From Pseudomonas putida (GTDB taxonomy: Bacteria > Pseudomonadota > Gammaproteobacteria > Pseudomonadales > Pseudomonadaceae): a stretch of 64,000 bases of DNA. The DNA is taken from positions 682,001-746,000 of the forward strand of contig NZ_MINI01000028.1 in NCBI RefSeq assembly GCF_002906855.1. Reading direction: 5' to 3'. Position numbers and translations under genes: made by a program. The notes below the pieces were generated by a model that saw only the letters and a program-made list of their open reading frames with translations, searched no databases and was not told the origin of the DNA. Each line of letters begins with the position of its first letter. Positions within the stretch are counted from its first letter, which is position 1. Below are positions 42,431-54,023 of the stretch, piece after piece.

Positions 42431-44902
42431 GTGGCTCACGAGCAACCCCAGGCCCCCGCCGAACTGACCCCGCCCGCCCAGTTGCCCTGGTTGCGCCGCC
42501 TGGCTGCCCGCCTGCTGGGCCGTGGCCTGAGCCGCCTGCAGGCACAACACCGTGACTCCTGGTTCCTTGGCCATGTTACCGGGCAGCGCAGCGGCCATGC
42601 CGATGGCCTGCGTGAAGGGTTCGAGCGTGGCCGGGTGGAAGGCTATGAGGCCGGTCGCCAGGTGCTGGTGATTCGCGACACGCGCCCTGACACAGCCGCC
42701 GTGCCCGGGCACGACGACAACCTGTTCGACGATTGGCGCCTGCCGTTGAGCGCGGAACTGAAAAAGCGTTTCAAGGCCGACGTTGCCCAGCGCTTGCCCG
42801 CCGAGGCCCAGCCCAGCGCGGCGCAGTGGAAGCTGATCTTCAGCGACACACCGTCCACCTGCGTGGTGGCCGGCGCCGGGGCGGGCAAGTCGACCTCGCT
42901 GGTGCTGCGCATCCTGCTGCTGCGTCACTACCTGGGCTACGAGCTGGACGCGATGACCGTGGTCACGTTCACCCGCGAGTCGCGCAAGGACTTCATCAAG
43001 CGCCTGGTACAGGTGTTCGGCCTCTGGCAGCTCGACCTGCAACCAGCCAAGGCCCGCGAACTGGTGCGTACCTTCCATTCGCGGATCCTGCCGCTGGTGC
43101 GCAGCCTGCCAGGCTTCAGCCAGGTGCGCGCGTTCGAGACCCTGGGCAACGAGATGCCGGCTGGCCGTGAGGCAGAAGCCGAGAGCAACCCGTTCGACCT
43201 GCGCCTGAACGATGCCCAGCGCCAACAGCTCAACCAGTGCTACAGCCAGTTGCTCGGCGACAGCCCACGCTTCGCCGAGATCGTCGCCACCTTGCGCCGC
43301 GAGGCCTTGCAACTCAAGCCACTGGACCCGGACCACCCGGATGTACAAAAGCGGGTGCAGGTCACCCAGCTGGCCGCCCAGCGTGACGAAGAACTGTGCG
43401 ACGTGATCGAGGACCTGTGGTTTGCCGCCGGCGCCTGGCCGATCAAGGGGATCGAGCCCTGCCGCGAAACGGTCGAGATCCGTGGCAGCTGCTTCCATGT
43501 GCATGGCCGCCTGGAAGGCCTCGATGCCTGGGTGGTGCTGGGCTTCGACCCGGCGGAAAGCGCCCAGTACCAACGCCCCGGCGCCAAGCTGGCGGTGCGT
43601 GCCGAGTGGGCGGTCAAGCGCACCTTGTTGCAGGCGTTCTGCGACAAGCCGCTGATCTGGCTCGACAACTACGCCATGGCCCGGCGCCTGGCCGCATCGC
43701 TGGCCGGCGATGCCGTGGCCGGGCCCGGTTTCGAGTACAAGGTCAAGGGCGAACTGGCTCCGGCGCCGCTGCTCGACGCCTTCGTCGGCGCCGCCAACTT
43801 CATCGAGAACCTGGGCCTTGAGGTGAACCCGGCCGTGGCAGCCATGAGCTTCCCGTCCGGCGATCCCGACGCGCTGTTCTTTGAAGCGTTGGCCCTGTAC
43901 TGGAAAGCCCTGGAAGCGCACCTGCTCGACCAGTCGCCACCAGTGATGAGCTACAACCGCATGTTCGCTCTGTTCGGCGAGAACAACCCGGAGAACCTGC
44001 AGCTGCTGCCCGACCCGCTGCTGCGGCCATTGGCGCACCTGATGATCGACGAGTTCCAGGACGTCTCGCCGCAGATCGTCAGCTGGCTGCGCGCCAGCCT
44101 CGCGGAAATCCGCCGCCGAGGCCCGGCCATGCATACCGGGCGCAATGCCCAGCATTCTTCGCTGATGTGCGTGGGCGACGACTGGCAGTCAATCTATGGC
44201 TGGCGCGGCAGTTCGCCGAAGTACTTCATGGAGTTCACCAAGGCCTTCCCGTCGCCGGCCAACACTCGGGTGATGCTGGTGGACAACTACCGTTGCCAGC
44301 AGCAGGTAATCGACGCCGCCGAACACCTGGTCAAAGGCACCCCGGCCATTGCCGGCAAGAAGGCTCGCGCCAGCGGGCCGGCCGCCGAGCTGCCGGGCGC
44401 CCCGGTGCGGGTATTCGACCGTGATGAGGCGGCGCTGGGCGAGACATTGATCGAGCATTACCAGCGCGGTGAGTCGGTGATGATGCTGTACCGCAAAGGC
44501 AGCGACAAAGCCCTGATGAACGAGCACCTGCAAAGCGTCCTGCACGCCGAAGCGCTGTTGCCCGCCGAGCAGCGGCGCCTGCGCCAGCTGACCTACCACA
44601 GTGCCAAAGGGTTGCAGGCCGATGCGGTGTTCATGCTCGGCGATTGCCAGTACCTGACCAGCTCGCCGTACAAGAACCAGGTTTACCGCCAGGCTGGCCT
44701 GGGCAAGGCCGGCGATGCCCAGCCGTTCGACACGGCACAGAAGGAAGAGGTGCAGCGCCTGGCCTATGTGGCGGTGACACGCGCCGTCAGGCACTGTTAC
44801 TGGCATGTCGAGAGCGCCAACGGCGAGGTGGCGGGCGCACCTCGCGCATCGGCGCAGATCGATGGGCGCCAGGCCTTTTTCGACGACCTGCGCGGGCAGT
44901 AG
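42431..44902 (+). CDS. UvrD/Rep-family superfamily 1 DNA helicase
   Basis: An 823-residue SF1A helicase. Walker A is AGAGAGKST (K153), motif II MIDEFQD (D540-E541), then GDDWQSIYGWRG, TYHSAKGLQADAVF and VAVTRA. A roughly 130-residue N-terminal extension carries two arginine-rich segments. The spread of the helicase motifs around a long insertion resembles helicase IV. I start at GTG 42431, with CGGAG 5 nt upstream; the frame extends to ATG 42386. It converges on the toxin gene, with only 7 bp between stops. Confidence 0.85.
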   Translation: MAHEQPQAPAELTPPAQLPWLRRLAARLLGRGLSRLQAQHRDSWFLGHVTGQRSGHADGLREGFERGRVEGYEAGRQVLVIRDTRPDTAAVPGHDDNLFDDWRLPLSAELKKRFKADVAQRLPAEAQPSAAQWKLIFSDTPSTCVVAGAGAGKSTSLVLRILLLRHYLGYELDAMTVVTFTRESRKDFIKRLVQVFGLWQLDLQPAKARELVRTFHSRILPLVRSLPGFSQVRAFETLGNEMPAGREAEAESNPFDLRLNDAQRQQLNQCYSQLLGDSPRFAEIVATLRREALQLKPLDPDHPDVQKRVQVTQLAAQRDEELCDVIEDLWFAAGAWPIKGIEPCRETVEIRGSCFHVHGRLEGLDAWVVLGFDPAESAQYQRPGAKLAVRAEWAVKRTLLQAFCDKPLIWLDNYAMARRLAASLAGDAVAGPGFEYKVKGELAPAPLLDAFVGAANFIENLGLEVNPAVAAMSFPSGDPDALFFEALALYWKALEAHLLDQSPPVMSYNRMFALFGENNPENLQLLPDPLLRPLAHLMIDEFQDVSPQIVSWLRASLAEIRRRGPAMHTGRNAQHSSLMCVGDDWQSIYGWRGSSPKYFMEFTKAFPSPANTRVMLVDNYRCQQQVIDAAEHLVKGTPAIAGKKARASGPAAELPGAPVRVFDRDEAALGETLIEHYQRGESVMMLYRKGSDKALMNEHLQSVLHAEALLPAEQRRLRQLTYHSAKGLQADAVFMLGDCQYLTSSPYKNQVYRQAGLGKAGDAQPFDTAQKEEVQRLAYVAVTRAVRHCYWHVESANGEVAGAPRASAQIDGRQAFFDDLRGQ

Positions 44903-44909
44903 GCTGGGG

Positions 44910-47900
44910 TCAGTTCGGGTCGGCCTCGGCGGTCAGCTGTTCGTTCAAGGCCGCTTGCTCCTGCTGCAACCTGGCGGGGATCAGGTTGCTGGCCTCCAGG
45001 TACTGGCCCTCATTCAGGGTCACAGGGAGCAACTGCCCGTTGGCATCGACGGGGGTGGTGGCTAGCACCTGGCCAAGCAGGTCGATTACCCCGGCGAGCA
45101 CTTCGCTGGGCAGTCCGTGGTCGGCTCTTGCCGCTGCGTGTTGCAGGCCTTCCAGATAGGTAATGACTCCCACCCAGCGCTCGTTCAGGGCCTCGAAGCG
45201 TTCGGCAAAGTGGGTGCGCAAATAGATTTGCCAGTCGGGGTGCTGGGCGATCCAGGTGCGCCGCGCAATGGCATCCGCTTCCAGGCTGAAGACCCGCTGC
45301 TCGACGTTGTAGATTGTGGCTCCTGACAGTGGGGCCACTGTGTAGAACCATTGTAAAGGGCCAGGCTCGGGGAAACCGAGAAGATCGGCCAGCTCTTCAC
45401 GAAGCCTCAGGCGTATTTCTTCCAGGTCGGAATCGTCACCGAGAACCTGGTCGGATGGCAAGTCGTCCAGTGGGTCGAGCCACGGCAATTGCAGTTGCGC
45501 AACGTTCAGGTTTGGATCCTGATCCAGGGCCTGCCGCAGTTGTGCCCGGGTGGTTACCCGCCCCTGATGGATGATGCGGGCACACCCGTTCACGCTTTCG
45601 CGGGCATACAAGCCGCGCATCGTATTGAACATTCTTCCCGGGTGAGGCGGTGTCGTTACCACCTCCGAGAGGATGCTCACCTCCACCTGCAGCGTGCTCA
45701 AGGCATCGGCCAGGGCGTTGCTTTCAGCGTTTGCGAATTCCAGGGCCACCCGCTCCAGGCGTTGGGTCAGGTGGGGAAGCAGATCCGGGTGGTGCAAAGC
45801 GATTGCTCTGCTGCGGACATCGCTTATCAATTCAAGCAGAGGCCAGACGTCAACGTCGATATCCATGGCGCGCACTTCGGCCAAGCGCTCGACGATGTCT
45901 TGCAACTCAGGATGGGCGTTTTCAACGAACAGTTGATCCCAGATGCTGCGGCGTGCGTCGCTGGCATCGAGCAGCCACAAATTGAACTCTACCTGCACCC
46001 GCCGATTGGCGAGTTGCAAGCTGGGCTCCGATGCCAGCGGGTTTCGCAGAATACACCAGCGGGCCGGGTTGTCAGCGCGCTCGAGCGCCGCCACGAAGGG
46101 GCTTGCGAGTACACGGGCCAGCTCTGGTACTTCGGTGATAGCGTTGCCGCTCAAGTCCAGGTTGTGCAGTGCAGCGTGCGGGTTTTCCATCAGTGCTGTC
46201 AGCCCATCTGGCCAGGCGTACAGCTGGCAGTCACTCAGGTTGAGCCGCTCCAGTCGAGTGAAACGCTCCAGGCCGGACAGCTGCTGCAACGGGTTGTCAT
46301 GCAGGTCAAGGGCTCGCAGTGCCGGGAGAGAGGCAAGTGTTTCGCGTTCGTTGAACGTCAGCTCCGTGATCCCGCAGTCGATGAGGCTCAGGCCGCCCAG
46401 CTCATGGGCGTCAGGCAGTGCCCTGAACAGCGAACTGGTCCGCAGCAACGAATTGTTGCGAATGCTGAGCTGTTGCAGCCTTGGGAAACTGCGCAGGAAA
46501 TCTTCAGGTATTTCCTGCAGGCCAATCGCATCGATGTCCAGGCGAATGATGTGGTCCAGGCGCACGGGAAGAGAAGGCAGGGCCGGGATGTGCATGTGCT
46601 CCAGGGTAAAACGCTCGACATAGTCCCGGCGCCACACACGATTGAGGACTTCGCGCAGCTGGTTGCGCGACGGCTGCTCTTCAGGCGTTGCTTGCGCCAC
46701 CCAGGCACGCAAGTGGTCATCCAGAATCTGCTGCTGCCTTTCCAGTGCAGTGATCTGCTCGCCGACATTGCCATGCCTGCGCAGGTCATCCAGCATGTTG
46801 CGTCGCTCAATGGGGTCAAGGGCTGGATACAGGCGTTGAAGCCGCCGCTCCTCGATGCCCATGCCCCTGCCACTCAGGTGGTAACCCAGACCACCACCTG
46901 CCAGATGCGACGGCGACACAAAGCGAGGCTTGATCGGTCGTTGGCCTAGCAGCATGGCGGCGCGGGCACGGTCACTGACAGCAATATCGAACAGTTGCGC
47001 AAGGCTTGCTGCAGGGTACTCGGCCCGTAACGCGGCCTCGAGTGTCAGACTGTCGGCAGTGCTCAGGCTTTTGCGATAGAGCCCCAGCAAGGCACGATCC
47101 AGGCGCGCCCGTGCCTGCTCTATTCGCGCCTGCTCGCCGATACGCAGGGGCACCCGTTTCATCGCCAGGTGTTGTTGCTCCTGCGGGTTGGTCGCTGCCA
47201 GAAGATCCTGCAGCACTGCGTCCGGCAAACCTGGGAATTGCCGACCCAGCGTTTGCGCATGAACGGACTGAGGTACGCGCCTGCTCGCGCGAAGGCTGTC
47301 GAAGATAGCGTGGTGCTTGCCTTGCAACTGGTCGCCGAGCAGGTTGGCCAGTTTCGAAGACTGTTCGGATACGGGTATATCACCCATCAAGGCGTGCACG
47401 ACGCCACTGTCCAGCTGATCGACGATGACTTGGCAAAGCTCACCGTTTTCCAGATCGCTCAGGGTGATCTCGATCTCCACCTGGCCGGGTCTCCAGTCGC
47501 CACCCAGGCGCGTGTGCGCGCCGAATGGCTCTGCGCCCTCGTACACCTTGAGCACGTGATCTTCCGGCCAACCCTTGAGCTGCAGGAGCTCAGGTAAGGC
47601 GTAGTTCTTGTAGGCCGCCAGAGGCTTATGTTGACGAACCCGATGGATGATATCGAGCGTTTCGTCGTCGACTGCCAGTCGCTGTATCAGCTCTACCAAC
47701 TGAGCAGGAGGACGTTCGTTGCCCAGGTGCACCTGGCGCAGAATGCGCGCGTCGATGCCACTGCTGCGCCTGGCAGCATCCAGATCGGCATCGGCCAGAT
47801 TGTCGTTGGGGGTGAGTCGCCGCATCAGTTGGCTATCGTCCCAGTGCAGGGGTTGTTCATGAGCCAGTCGCCAGCCACCCCGGCCGTTGTGATGCAATCT

Positions 47901-49637
47901 TGGCGAATAGGCGTTTACTGCGTTGGGGTGACGAACTCGCCATTGGCCTTGGCTGTCTTCGAACACTTCATGGAGCCGGCCCTCCAAGCGCAGGTAGGTG
48001 CCGGTCGGGGTACGGTAGAGCCCTTGAGGGTCGGGTTGCAGTTGCTCGGGCAGCGTCTTAGTGCTGGCGTAGCCGCGCATGTCGGCATGCCAGAGCACCT
48101 GCCTGTCACCATGCCAAACGCTCTCCAGGGCATCGACGAACCCGGAGGCCTTCAGCGCCTTGGCTCCGACGGCGAAGCCGGCAAGCACGGCGACATTGAT
48201 CGCCAGTGATTGCAGTTGGCCCAAGGCTTCGTGGGTATCTCCGTCCTCCCAGGCGGCGAAACCGGTGAACACGGAATCCATGATGTCGTAGGCAAATACC
48301 GCCAGCATCACCGCATCCAGCCCCGGTATGAAAAATGCGGCTACATTGAGCGCATTCATGCCTGCATCGAGCCAGTGCTGTAGTTGCTCGGCGCGGGCCT
48401 TCGCATCGGCATCGGCAGTGGGGACGGCAATCGTTCGGGCATCCTGCTTGAGGCGCTTGGTGTGGCTTTGGTACAGCACTGGCCAGGGATCTGACGCCAG
48501 TGGCGTTTTGACCCAGTGGATGTTGCTGGCTTCGCGTGGTTTGCGGATACCCGTGTCGGTAACCGTGAACAGCGCGCTTTCCAGCCTGCGGCTGAGTTCG
48601 GGCTGCTGGCGCTTGTGAGCGAAGCCGATCAATTGTTGACGGAAACTGCTGTGCAGCACCCGTTGCCGAAGGTGTGCCCCCATTGCCTGCAAGGATGGAT
48701 ATTCCCTTACCGGGTGCTCGGTATCGTTGGGAATGAAGAGGATGCAGGGGTTGTTCTGGTCAGCCTGGTCGGGCCCGATCAGAAGCACGTCATGAATCGG
48801 GATGCCGAACAGGCTGAAGCGCCAGCAGTGCAGTGACGCTTCGCCGTAGTGCGGAAAACGTTCGTTGTTGCACAGCTGGACCAGGGCATCGCGACCACGG
48901 CGCGACAAGAGCCCTTTGAGTGATGCGATCAAGGCCTGGACCTTCAATGCCTGCCTGTTGGCCTGAATCCATAGCCTTTCGATCTCGGCCTGATTCGTGC
49001 CTTGGTAAACGGCGTGAAGGTGGTCCTGATACTGCTGGCCGAGATCCAGCTTGCGGCACAGGCGCACGAAGCCTTCAGGCTCAAGGCCCCGGAGGGCTTC
49101 GTCGGTATGCGTGCTCTGCGTCAAGGCATCATAGGGGCCGACTTCGTCGAGGCCTTCGAAGTTGTGCAGTGCCGCCTCCAGCAGTGAGCGCTTTTGCGCC
49201 GCGCCTACCGGGCGAGTCGTTGTGGGCTCTGGCTCCTGCACAGGTGGCGGCGAGAATTCGAACCCGGGTGGATTGATCCAGGGGCTGACGACCTCGAAAG
49301 GCTGATGAACGTATTGGGCTTTCTCCACGTCGGTAGCCAGGTCAAGCCTGGCCTCGAGCAGTGGCTTGCAGAATTCGCTGATTCCCTTGAGCTTGCTGAG
49401 CACGGCATGCAGTGCCTTCACCTGGGTATCGCGATAGCCTATGCATTGCTTCAGAAGCTGTTGCTCCTCGGGCGCTGCTGCGGCGTACCAGCTGTAGGGC
49501 GAGCCGTTTTCATCCATGTAGTCTTTACGCACGGTCTGCACGATGCGCCGGGTATGGTCGGGATGCAGGGTTCTTACCCAGGCGGGCATGCTGCGGGTGA
49601 TCTGGACCTGATGATAGGGCGTTGGTGTCTGGTTCAT
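44910..49637 (-). CDS. Giant LRR toxin/effector-like protein with NEL-type C-terminus
   Basis: A 1,575-residue protein of the pseudomonad DUF6543/NEL-effector group. A long N-terminal region of the dermonecrotic-toxin-associated kind is followed by two hydrophobic, potentially membrane-inserting segments at about 427-497 (LNVAAFFIPGLDAVMLAVFAY and INVAVLAGFAVGA). Leucine-rich repeats lie at about 1015-1170 (e.g. LPALRALDLHDNPLQQL). The C-terminal 230 residues resemble the NEL ubiquitin-ligase fold. The candidate catalytic cysteine is C1352 (VNGCAR), but the CxD aspartate is replaced by R1354. Start at 49637 with GGAG upstream. No signal peptide, so delivery would need a secretion system; none is encoded here. 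Confidence 0.72.
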   Translation of the reverse strand: MNQTPTPYHQVQITRSMPAWVRTLHPDHTRRIVQTVRKDYMDENGSPYSWYAAAAPEEQQLLKQCIGYRDTQVKALHAVLSKLKGISEFCKPLLEARLDLATDVEKAQYVHQPFEVVSPWINPPGFEFSPPPVQEPEPTTTRPVGAAQKRSLLEAALHNFEGLDEVGPYDALTQSTHTDEALRGLEPEGFVRLCRKLDLGQQYQDHLHAVYQGTNQAEIERLWIQANRQALKVQALIASLKGLLSRRGRDALVQLCNNERFPHYGEASLHCWRFSLFGIPIHDVLLIGPDQADQNNPCILFIPNDTEHPVREYPSLQAMGAHLRQRVLHSSFRQQLIGFAHKRQQPELSRRLESALFTVTDTGIRKPREASNIHWVKTPLASDPWPVLYQSHTKRLKQDARTIAVPTADADAKARAEQLQHWLDAGMNALNVAAFFIPGLDAVMLAVFAYDIMDSVFTGFAAWEDGDTHEALGQLQSLAINVAVLAGFAVGAKALKASGFVDALESVWHGDRQVLWHADMRGYASTKTLPEQLQPDPQGLYRTPTGTYLRLEGRLHEVFEDSQGQWRVRHPNAVNAYSPRLHHNGRGGWRLAHEQPLHWDDSQLMRRLTPNDNLADADLDAARRSSGIDARILRQVHLGNERPPAQLVELIQRLAVDDETLDIIHRVRQHKPLAAYKNYALPELLQLKGWPEDHVLKVYEGAEPFGAHTRLGGDWRPGQVEIEITLSDLENGELCQVIVDQLDSGVVHALMGDIPVSEQSSKLANLLGDQLQGKHHAIFDSLRASRRVPQSVHAQTLGRQFPGLPDAVLQDLLAATNPQEQQHLAMKRVPLRIGEQARIEQARARLDRALLGLYRKSLSTADSLTLEAALRAEYPAASLAQLFDIAVSDRARAAMLLGQRPIKPRFVSPSHLAGGGLGYHLSGRGMGIEERRLQRLYPALDPIERRNMLDDLRRHGNVGEQITALERQQQILDDHLRAWVAQATPEEQPSRNQLREVLNRVWRRDYVERFTLEHMHIPALPSLPVRLDHIIRLDIDAIGLQEIPEDFLRSFPRLQQLSIRNNSLLRTSSLFRALPDAHELGGLSLIDCGITELTFNERETLASLPALRALDLHDNPLQQLSGLERFTRLERLNLSDCQLYAWPDGLTALMENPHAALHNLDLSGNAITEVPELARVLASPFVAALERADNPARWCILRNPLASEPSLQLANRRVQVEFNLWLLDASDARRSIWDQLFVENAHPELQDIVERLAEVRAMDIDVDVWPLLELISDVRSRAIALHHPDLLPHLTQRLERVALEFANAESNALADALSTLQVEVSILSEVVTTPPHPGRMFNTMRGLYARESVNGCARIIHQGRVTTRAQLRQALDQDPNLNVAQLQLPWLDPLDDLPSDQVLGDDSDLEEIRLRLREELADLLGFPEPGPLQWFYTVAPLSGATIYNVEQRVFSLEADAIARRTWIAQHPDWQIYLRTHFAERFEALNERWVGVITYLEGLQHAAARADHGLPSEVLAGVIDLLGQVLATTPVDANGQLLPVTLNEGQYLEASNLIPARLQQEQAALNEQLTAEADPN

Positions 49638-49844
49638 GTTGCTGGCGCTCCGTTGTATGGAGGCAAGAGTCGAAGCTATTGACCCGCGTAAGAGGCAGTA
49701 CATATGGCTGCGCAGGGTCGGTTCTGTGCATGCAAGGGTCGGTAGCAGGCCAACAGCGGCCGGGCGAGTGAGGGAAGGTGAGGCAAAGCATGACGTGAAG
49801 GTGGTGCTGGCTCAGGTGCTGGCACTCTGATAGGGAGAACTCGG

Positions 49845-50771
49845 ATGCATTCGCTGTGCAGTCCCAAGGATCACCTGCTGGACCTCGATGGCATCGAAAT
49901 AGCAGTACGCACCTGGGGGGCCGAAGATGGCATTCCGGTGTTGGCGTTACACGGCTGGCTGGACAATGCGGCCTCGTTCGAGCGCTTGGGGCCATTGCTG
50001 GAAGGCTGTTTTGTGGTGGCCCCCGATCTGGTGGGCCACGGCCGCTCGGACCATCGCCGTCACGACAGTGGCTATTACCTCTGGGAGCATGCCGAGGACA
50101 TGCTGGCGGTCACCGACAGCCTCGGTCTGTCTCAGTTTCATGTGCTTGCCCATGGCATGGGCACCGGCATCGCCTCGCTGCTCGCGGCCATGAGCAGTGG
50201 TATCGCCAGCATGATCTTTCTCGATGGCATCGGGGCACCCTTTACCGTGGCCGAGGACGATCGCGTGCAGCATCTGGCGCGCGCCTACCGACTCAAGAAA
50301 ATGGTCAAACGCAGCCAGTTGCAGGGATTTACCGACCCGGATGGCAGCCGTTTCGACAACCTGGAAACCGCACTAGAGCAACGGCGCAAGCGCCTGGATG
50401 GCGAGTTGACGGAAGACGCCGCGCGGCTGTTGGCCCTGCGCGATCTGTTGCAGCTGGCCGAGGGTTATTGCTGGCGCCACGACCCGCGGCTGGTGCTGCC
50501 CGAGCCCATGCCGCTGACCGAGCGCGAGGCGTGTGATCTGCTGCGGGAGATTCGCTGCCCGTTGTACCTGATGTTTGGTCGGCAGGGCGCGTTCAGCGGC
50601 AACGGTTTCGAACAGCGCCAGGCTGCATTGCCAGGCCATGCCAAGGTGTCCTGGCACCCCGGTGGGCATCATTTTCACCTGGAGGCGCCGGACCGGGCGC
50701 TGGTCGACCAGATTCTGCGTATCCTCTTCCGGCATGAAGGTGGCCAGTTGCAACGTCTGGTGAATGAGTAG
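49845..50771 (+). CDS. Alpha/beta hydrolase-fold protein lacking the nucleophile (pseudoenzyme?)
   Basis: A 308-residue protein with a clear alpha/beta hydrolase core (LALHGWLDNAASFE oxyanion region, PDLVGHGRSD). The nucleophile elbow reads H103-G-M-G, where the family has HSMG, so the serine is glycine 104. The acid position after strand 7 (FGRQGAFSG) also lacks an aspartate; only a histidine (GGHHFH) remains. It probably does not hydrolyse by the usual triad. ATG 49845 has AGGGAGA upstream. It is oriented away from the toxin gene. Confidence 0.75.
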   Translation: MHSLCSPKDHLLDLDGIEIAVRTWGAEDGIPVLALHGWLDNAASFERLGPLLEGCFVVAPDLVGHGRSDHRRHDSGYYLWEHAEDMLAVTDSLGLSQFHVLAHGMGTGIASLLAAMSSGIASMIFLDGIGAPFTVAEDDRVQHLARAYRLKKMVKRSQLQGFTDPDGSRFDNLETALEQRRKRLDGELTEDAARLLALRDLLQLAEGYCWRHDPRLVLPEPMPLTEREACDLLREIRCPLYLMFGRQGAFSGNGFEQRQAALPGHAKVSWHPGGHHFHLEAPDRALVDQILRILFRHEGGQLQRLVNE

Positions 50772-50847
50772 AGGGTGATGGTCAGCGGGCCAGGTCCTGG
50801 GCTATGGTGGCGAACGTTCACGGGCAATCGCCAGAAGGAGACCCGGC

Positions 50848-51267
50848 ATGCGACCGTTCACCCTCAAGCACATCGACCACCTGGTGTTGCGAGTCAGTGA
50901 CCTGCAGCGCAGCGTGGCCTTTTACCGTGATCTACTGGGTTGCACGGTAAGCCGCGAGCGCCCGGACCTGGGCATGATCCACCTGGCGACCGGCACGGCA
51001 ATGATCGACCTGGTGACGCTCGACGGCCCGCTGGGCCGGCCTGGCGGTGCGGCGCCGGGGGCGCAAGGGCGTAATCTGCACCACTTCTGCTTGCGCATCG
51101 AACCGTTCGACGAGCAGGCCCTGACGGCTTACCTGCAGGCGGCTGGGGTGGCGGTCGAAGCAGCCGAGAAGCGCTATGGCGCCGAAGGCGAAGGGCTGTC
51201 GCTGTACTGTTTCGACCCCGATGGCAATCAGGTCGAGCTCAAGGGCCCGGTCGAGGGGGCGGCATGA
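50848..51267 (+). CDS. VOC family protein (glyoxalase/bleomycin-resistance fold)
   Basis: A 139-residue vicinal-oxygen-chelate protein with two beta-alpha-beta-beta-beta modules. Metal ligands of the family can be seen: the N-terminal H in KHIDHLVL, a mid H in HHFCLRI and the glutamate in FDPDGNQVELKGP. GAAGGAG lies upstream. It overlaps the following hydrolase gene by 4 nt (ATGA). Specific reaction unknown. Confidence 0.85.
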   Translation: MRPFTLKHIDHLVLRVSDLQRSVAFYRDLLGCTVSRERPDLGMIHLATGTAMIDLVTLDGPLGRPGGAAPGAQGRNLHHFCLRIEPFDEQALTAYLQAAGVAVEAAEKRYGAEGEGLSLYCFDPDGNQVELKGPVEGAA

Positions 51268-52043
51268 CGCAGGTCGACGTGCTCGAACACTGGATCGATA
51301 CGCCTGACGGCAAGCTGTTCGCCCAGGACTGGCGCCCCCTGAACGCCCAGGGCGTGCCGATCATACTGTTGCACGACTCGTTGGGCTGCGTTGCCTTATG
51401 GCGTGACTTCCCCGAACAGCTGGCTGCGGCGACCGGCCAGCGGGTGATTGCCTATGACCGACTGGGCTTTGGCCGCTCCGATGCGCATCCAGGCCGGTTG
51501 CGCCGTGGCTTTGTCGAGGCTGAGGCGGAGCAGGGCTTTGCGGCGCTGCGGCGGCAGCTGGGCATCGGCGACTTCATCGTCTTTGGCCACAGCGTCGGCG
51601 GCGGCATGGCCGTCGGCTGCGCAGCAACCCATGGCAAGCATTGCCGAGGCCTTATCATCGAATCGGCCCAGGCGTTTGTCGAGGACCGTACCTTGCAGGG
51701 CATCCGCGACGCCGACCATCAGTTCGCCGAGCCGGGGCAGCTGGAGCGTCTGGCGCGTTATCACGGCGACAAGGCCGACTGGGTATTGCGCGCCTGGGTG
51801 GACACTTGGCTGGACGACGCCTTCGCCGACTGGAACCTGGATGCGCTGCTGGCGCAGGTACATTGCCCGCTGCTAAGTCTGCATGGCGACCAGGACGAAT
51901 TCGGTTCGCCAGCGCATCCCCGGCGCTTCACCACACTGGCCGCCGGGCCGAGCGCGATGTGCCTGTTGCCAGGCTGCGGGCATGTTCCGCACCGGGAACA
52001 GGCCGAGGTAGTCTTGGCCGAGGTGCAGCGGTTTCTGGGGTGA
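51264..52043 (+). CDS. Alpha/beta hydrolase
   Basis: A 259-residue alpha/beta hydrolase with an intact elbow GHSVGG (S110), acid in LHGDQDEFG and histidine in GCGHVPHRE. Cytoplasmic. It is coupled to the VOC gene by ATGA overlap. The pair looks like a small detoxification or catabolic unit; the substrate is not evident. Confidence 0.85.
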   Translation: MTQVDVLEHWIDTPDGKLFAQDWRPLNAQGVPIILLHDSLGCVALWRDFPEQLAAATGQRVIAYDRLGFGRSDAHPGRLRRGFVEAEAEQGFAALRRQLGIGDFIVFGHSVGGGMAVGCAATHGKHCRGLIIESAQAFVEDRTLQGIRDADHQFAEPGQLERLARYHGDKADWVLRAWVDTWLDDAFADWNLDALLAQVHCPLLSLHGDQDEFGSPAHPRRFTTLAAGPSAMCLLPGCGHVPHREQAEVVLAEVQRFLG

Positions 52044-52232
52044 TGGCATCTGGCGATGCTGGCAAGTGGATATTGTGGCAAAGCCGATTTATGCTTCAGT
52101 TACCTTGCTGCGATCCGAGGCAGCGACCTCGTCGTGCTTCGCGCAACCAATGCTAGCCCTAGGGCCTGGGTGCGACGGTGAAATGGGTGTGAGGTACTCC
52201 GGCCTGCGATAACGACAAGACGGAGGCAACCC

Positions 52233-53906
<1,674 letters not shown>

Positions 53907-53920
53907 GCAGGCCTGGCCCC

Positions 53921-54007
53921 TTCGCGGGCAAGCCCGCTCCCACAGGTACTCGCCGGTCCCAAGACCGGTGAAGTTCCTTGTAGGAGCGGGCTTGTCCCGC
54001 GAAGAGG
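53921..54007. repeat. Inverted REP pair (P. putida type)
   Basis: Left unit 53921-53946 begins TTCGCGGGCAAGCCCGCTCC; right unit 53978-54007 carries its reverse complement in the form TGTAGGAGCGGGCTTGTCCC. A separate perfect hairpin CCGGTC-CCAA-GACCGG (53953-53968) lies between them. Such pairs are common between P. putida genes and fill the gap between the MFS gene and its convergent neighbour. Confidence 0.88.
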
Positions 54008-54023
54008 CCGGCTCAGGCAAAAG

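Noticed and set aside
42251..44155. 634-codon minus-strand frame opposite the UvrD-type helicase
   Set aside because: The plus strand carries complete helicase motifs; the reverse frame has none.
53921..54007. CRISPR-like repeats
   Set aside because: Only two units in inverted orientation with no regular spacers; they match the P. putida REP form.
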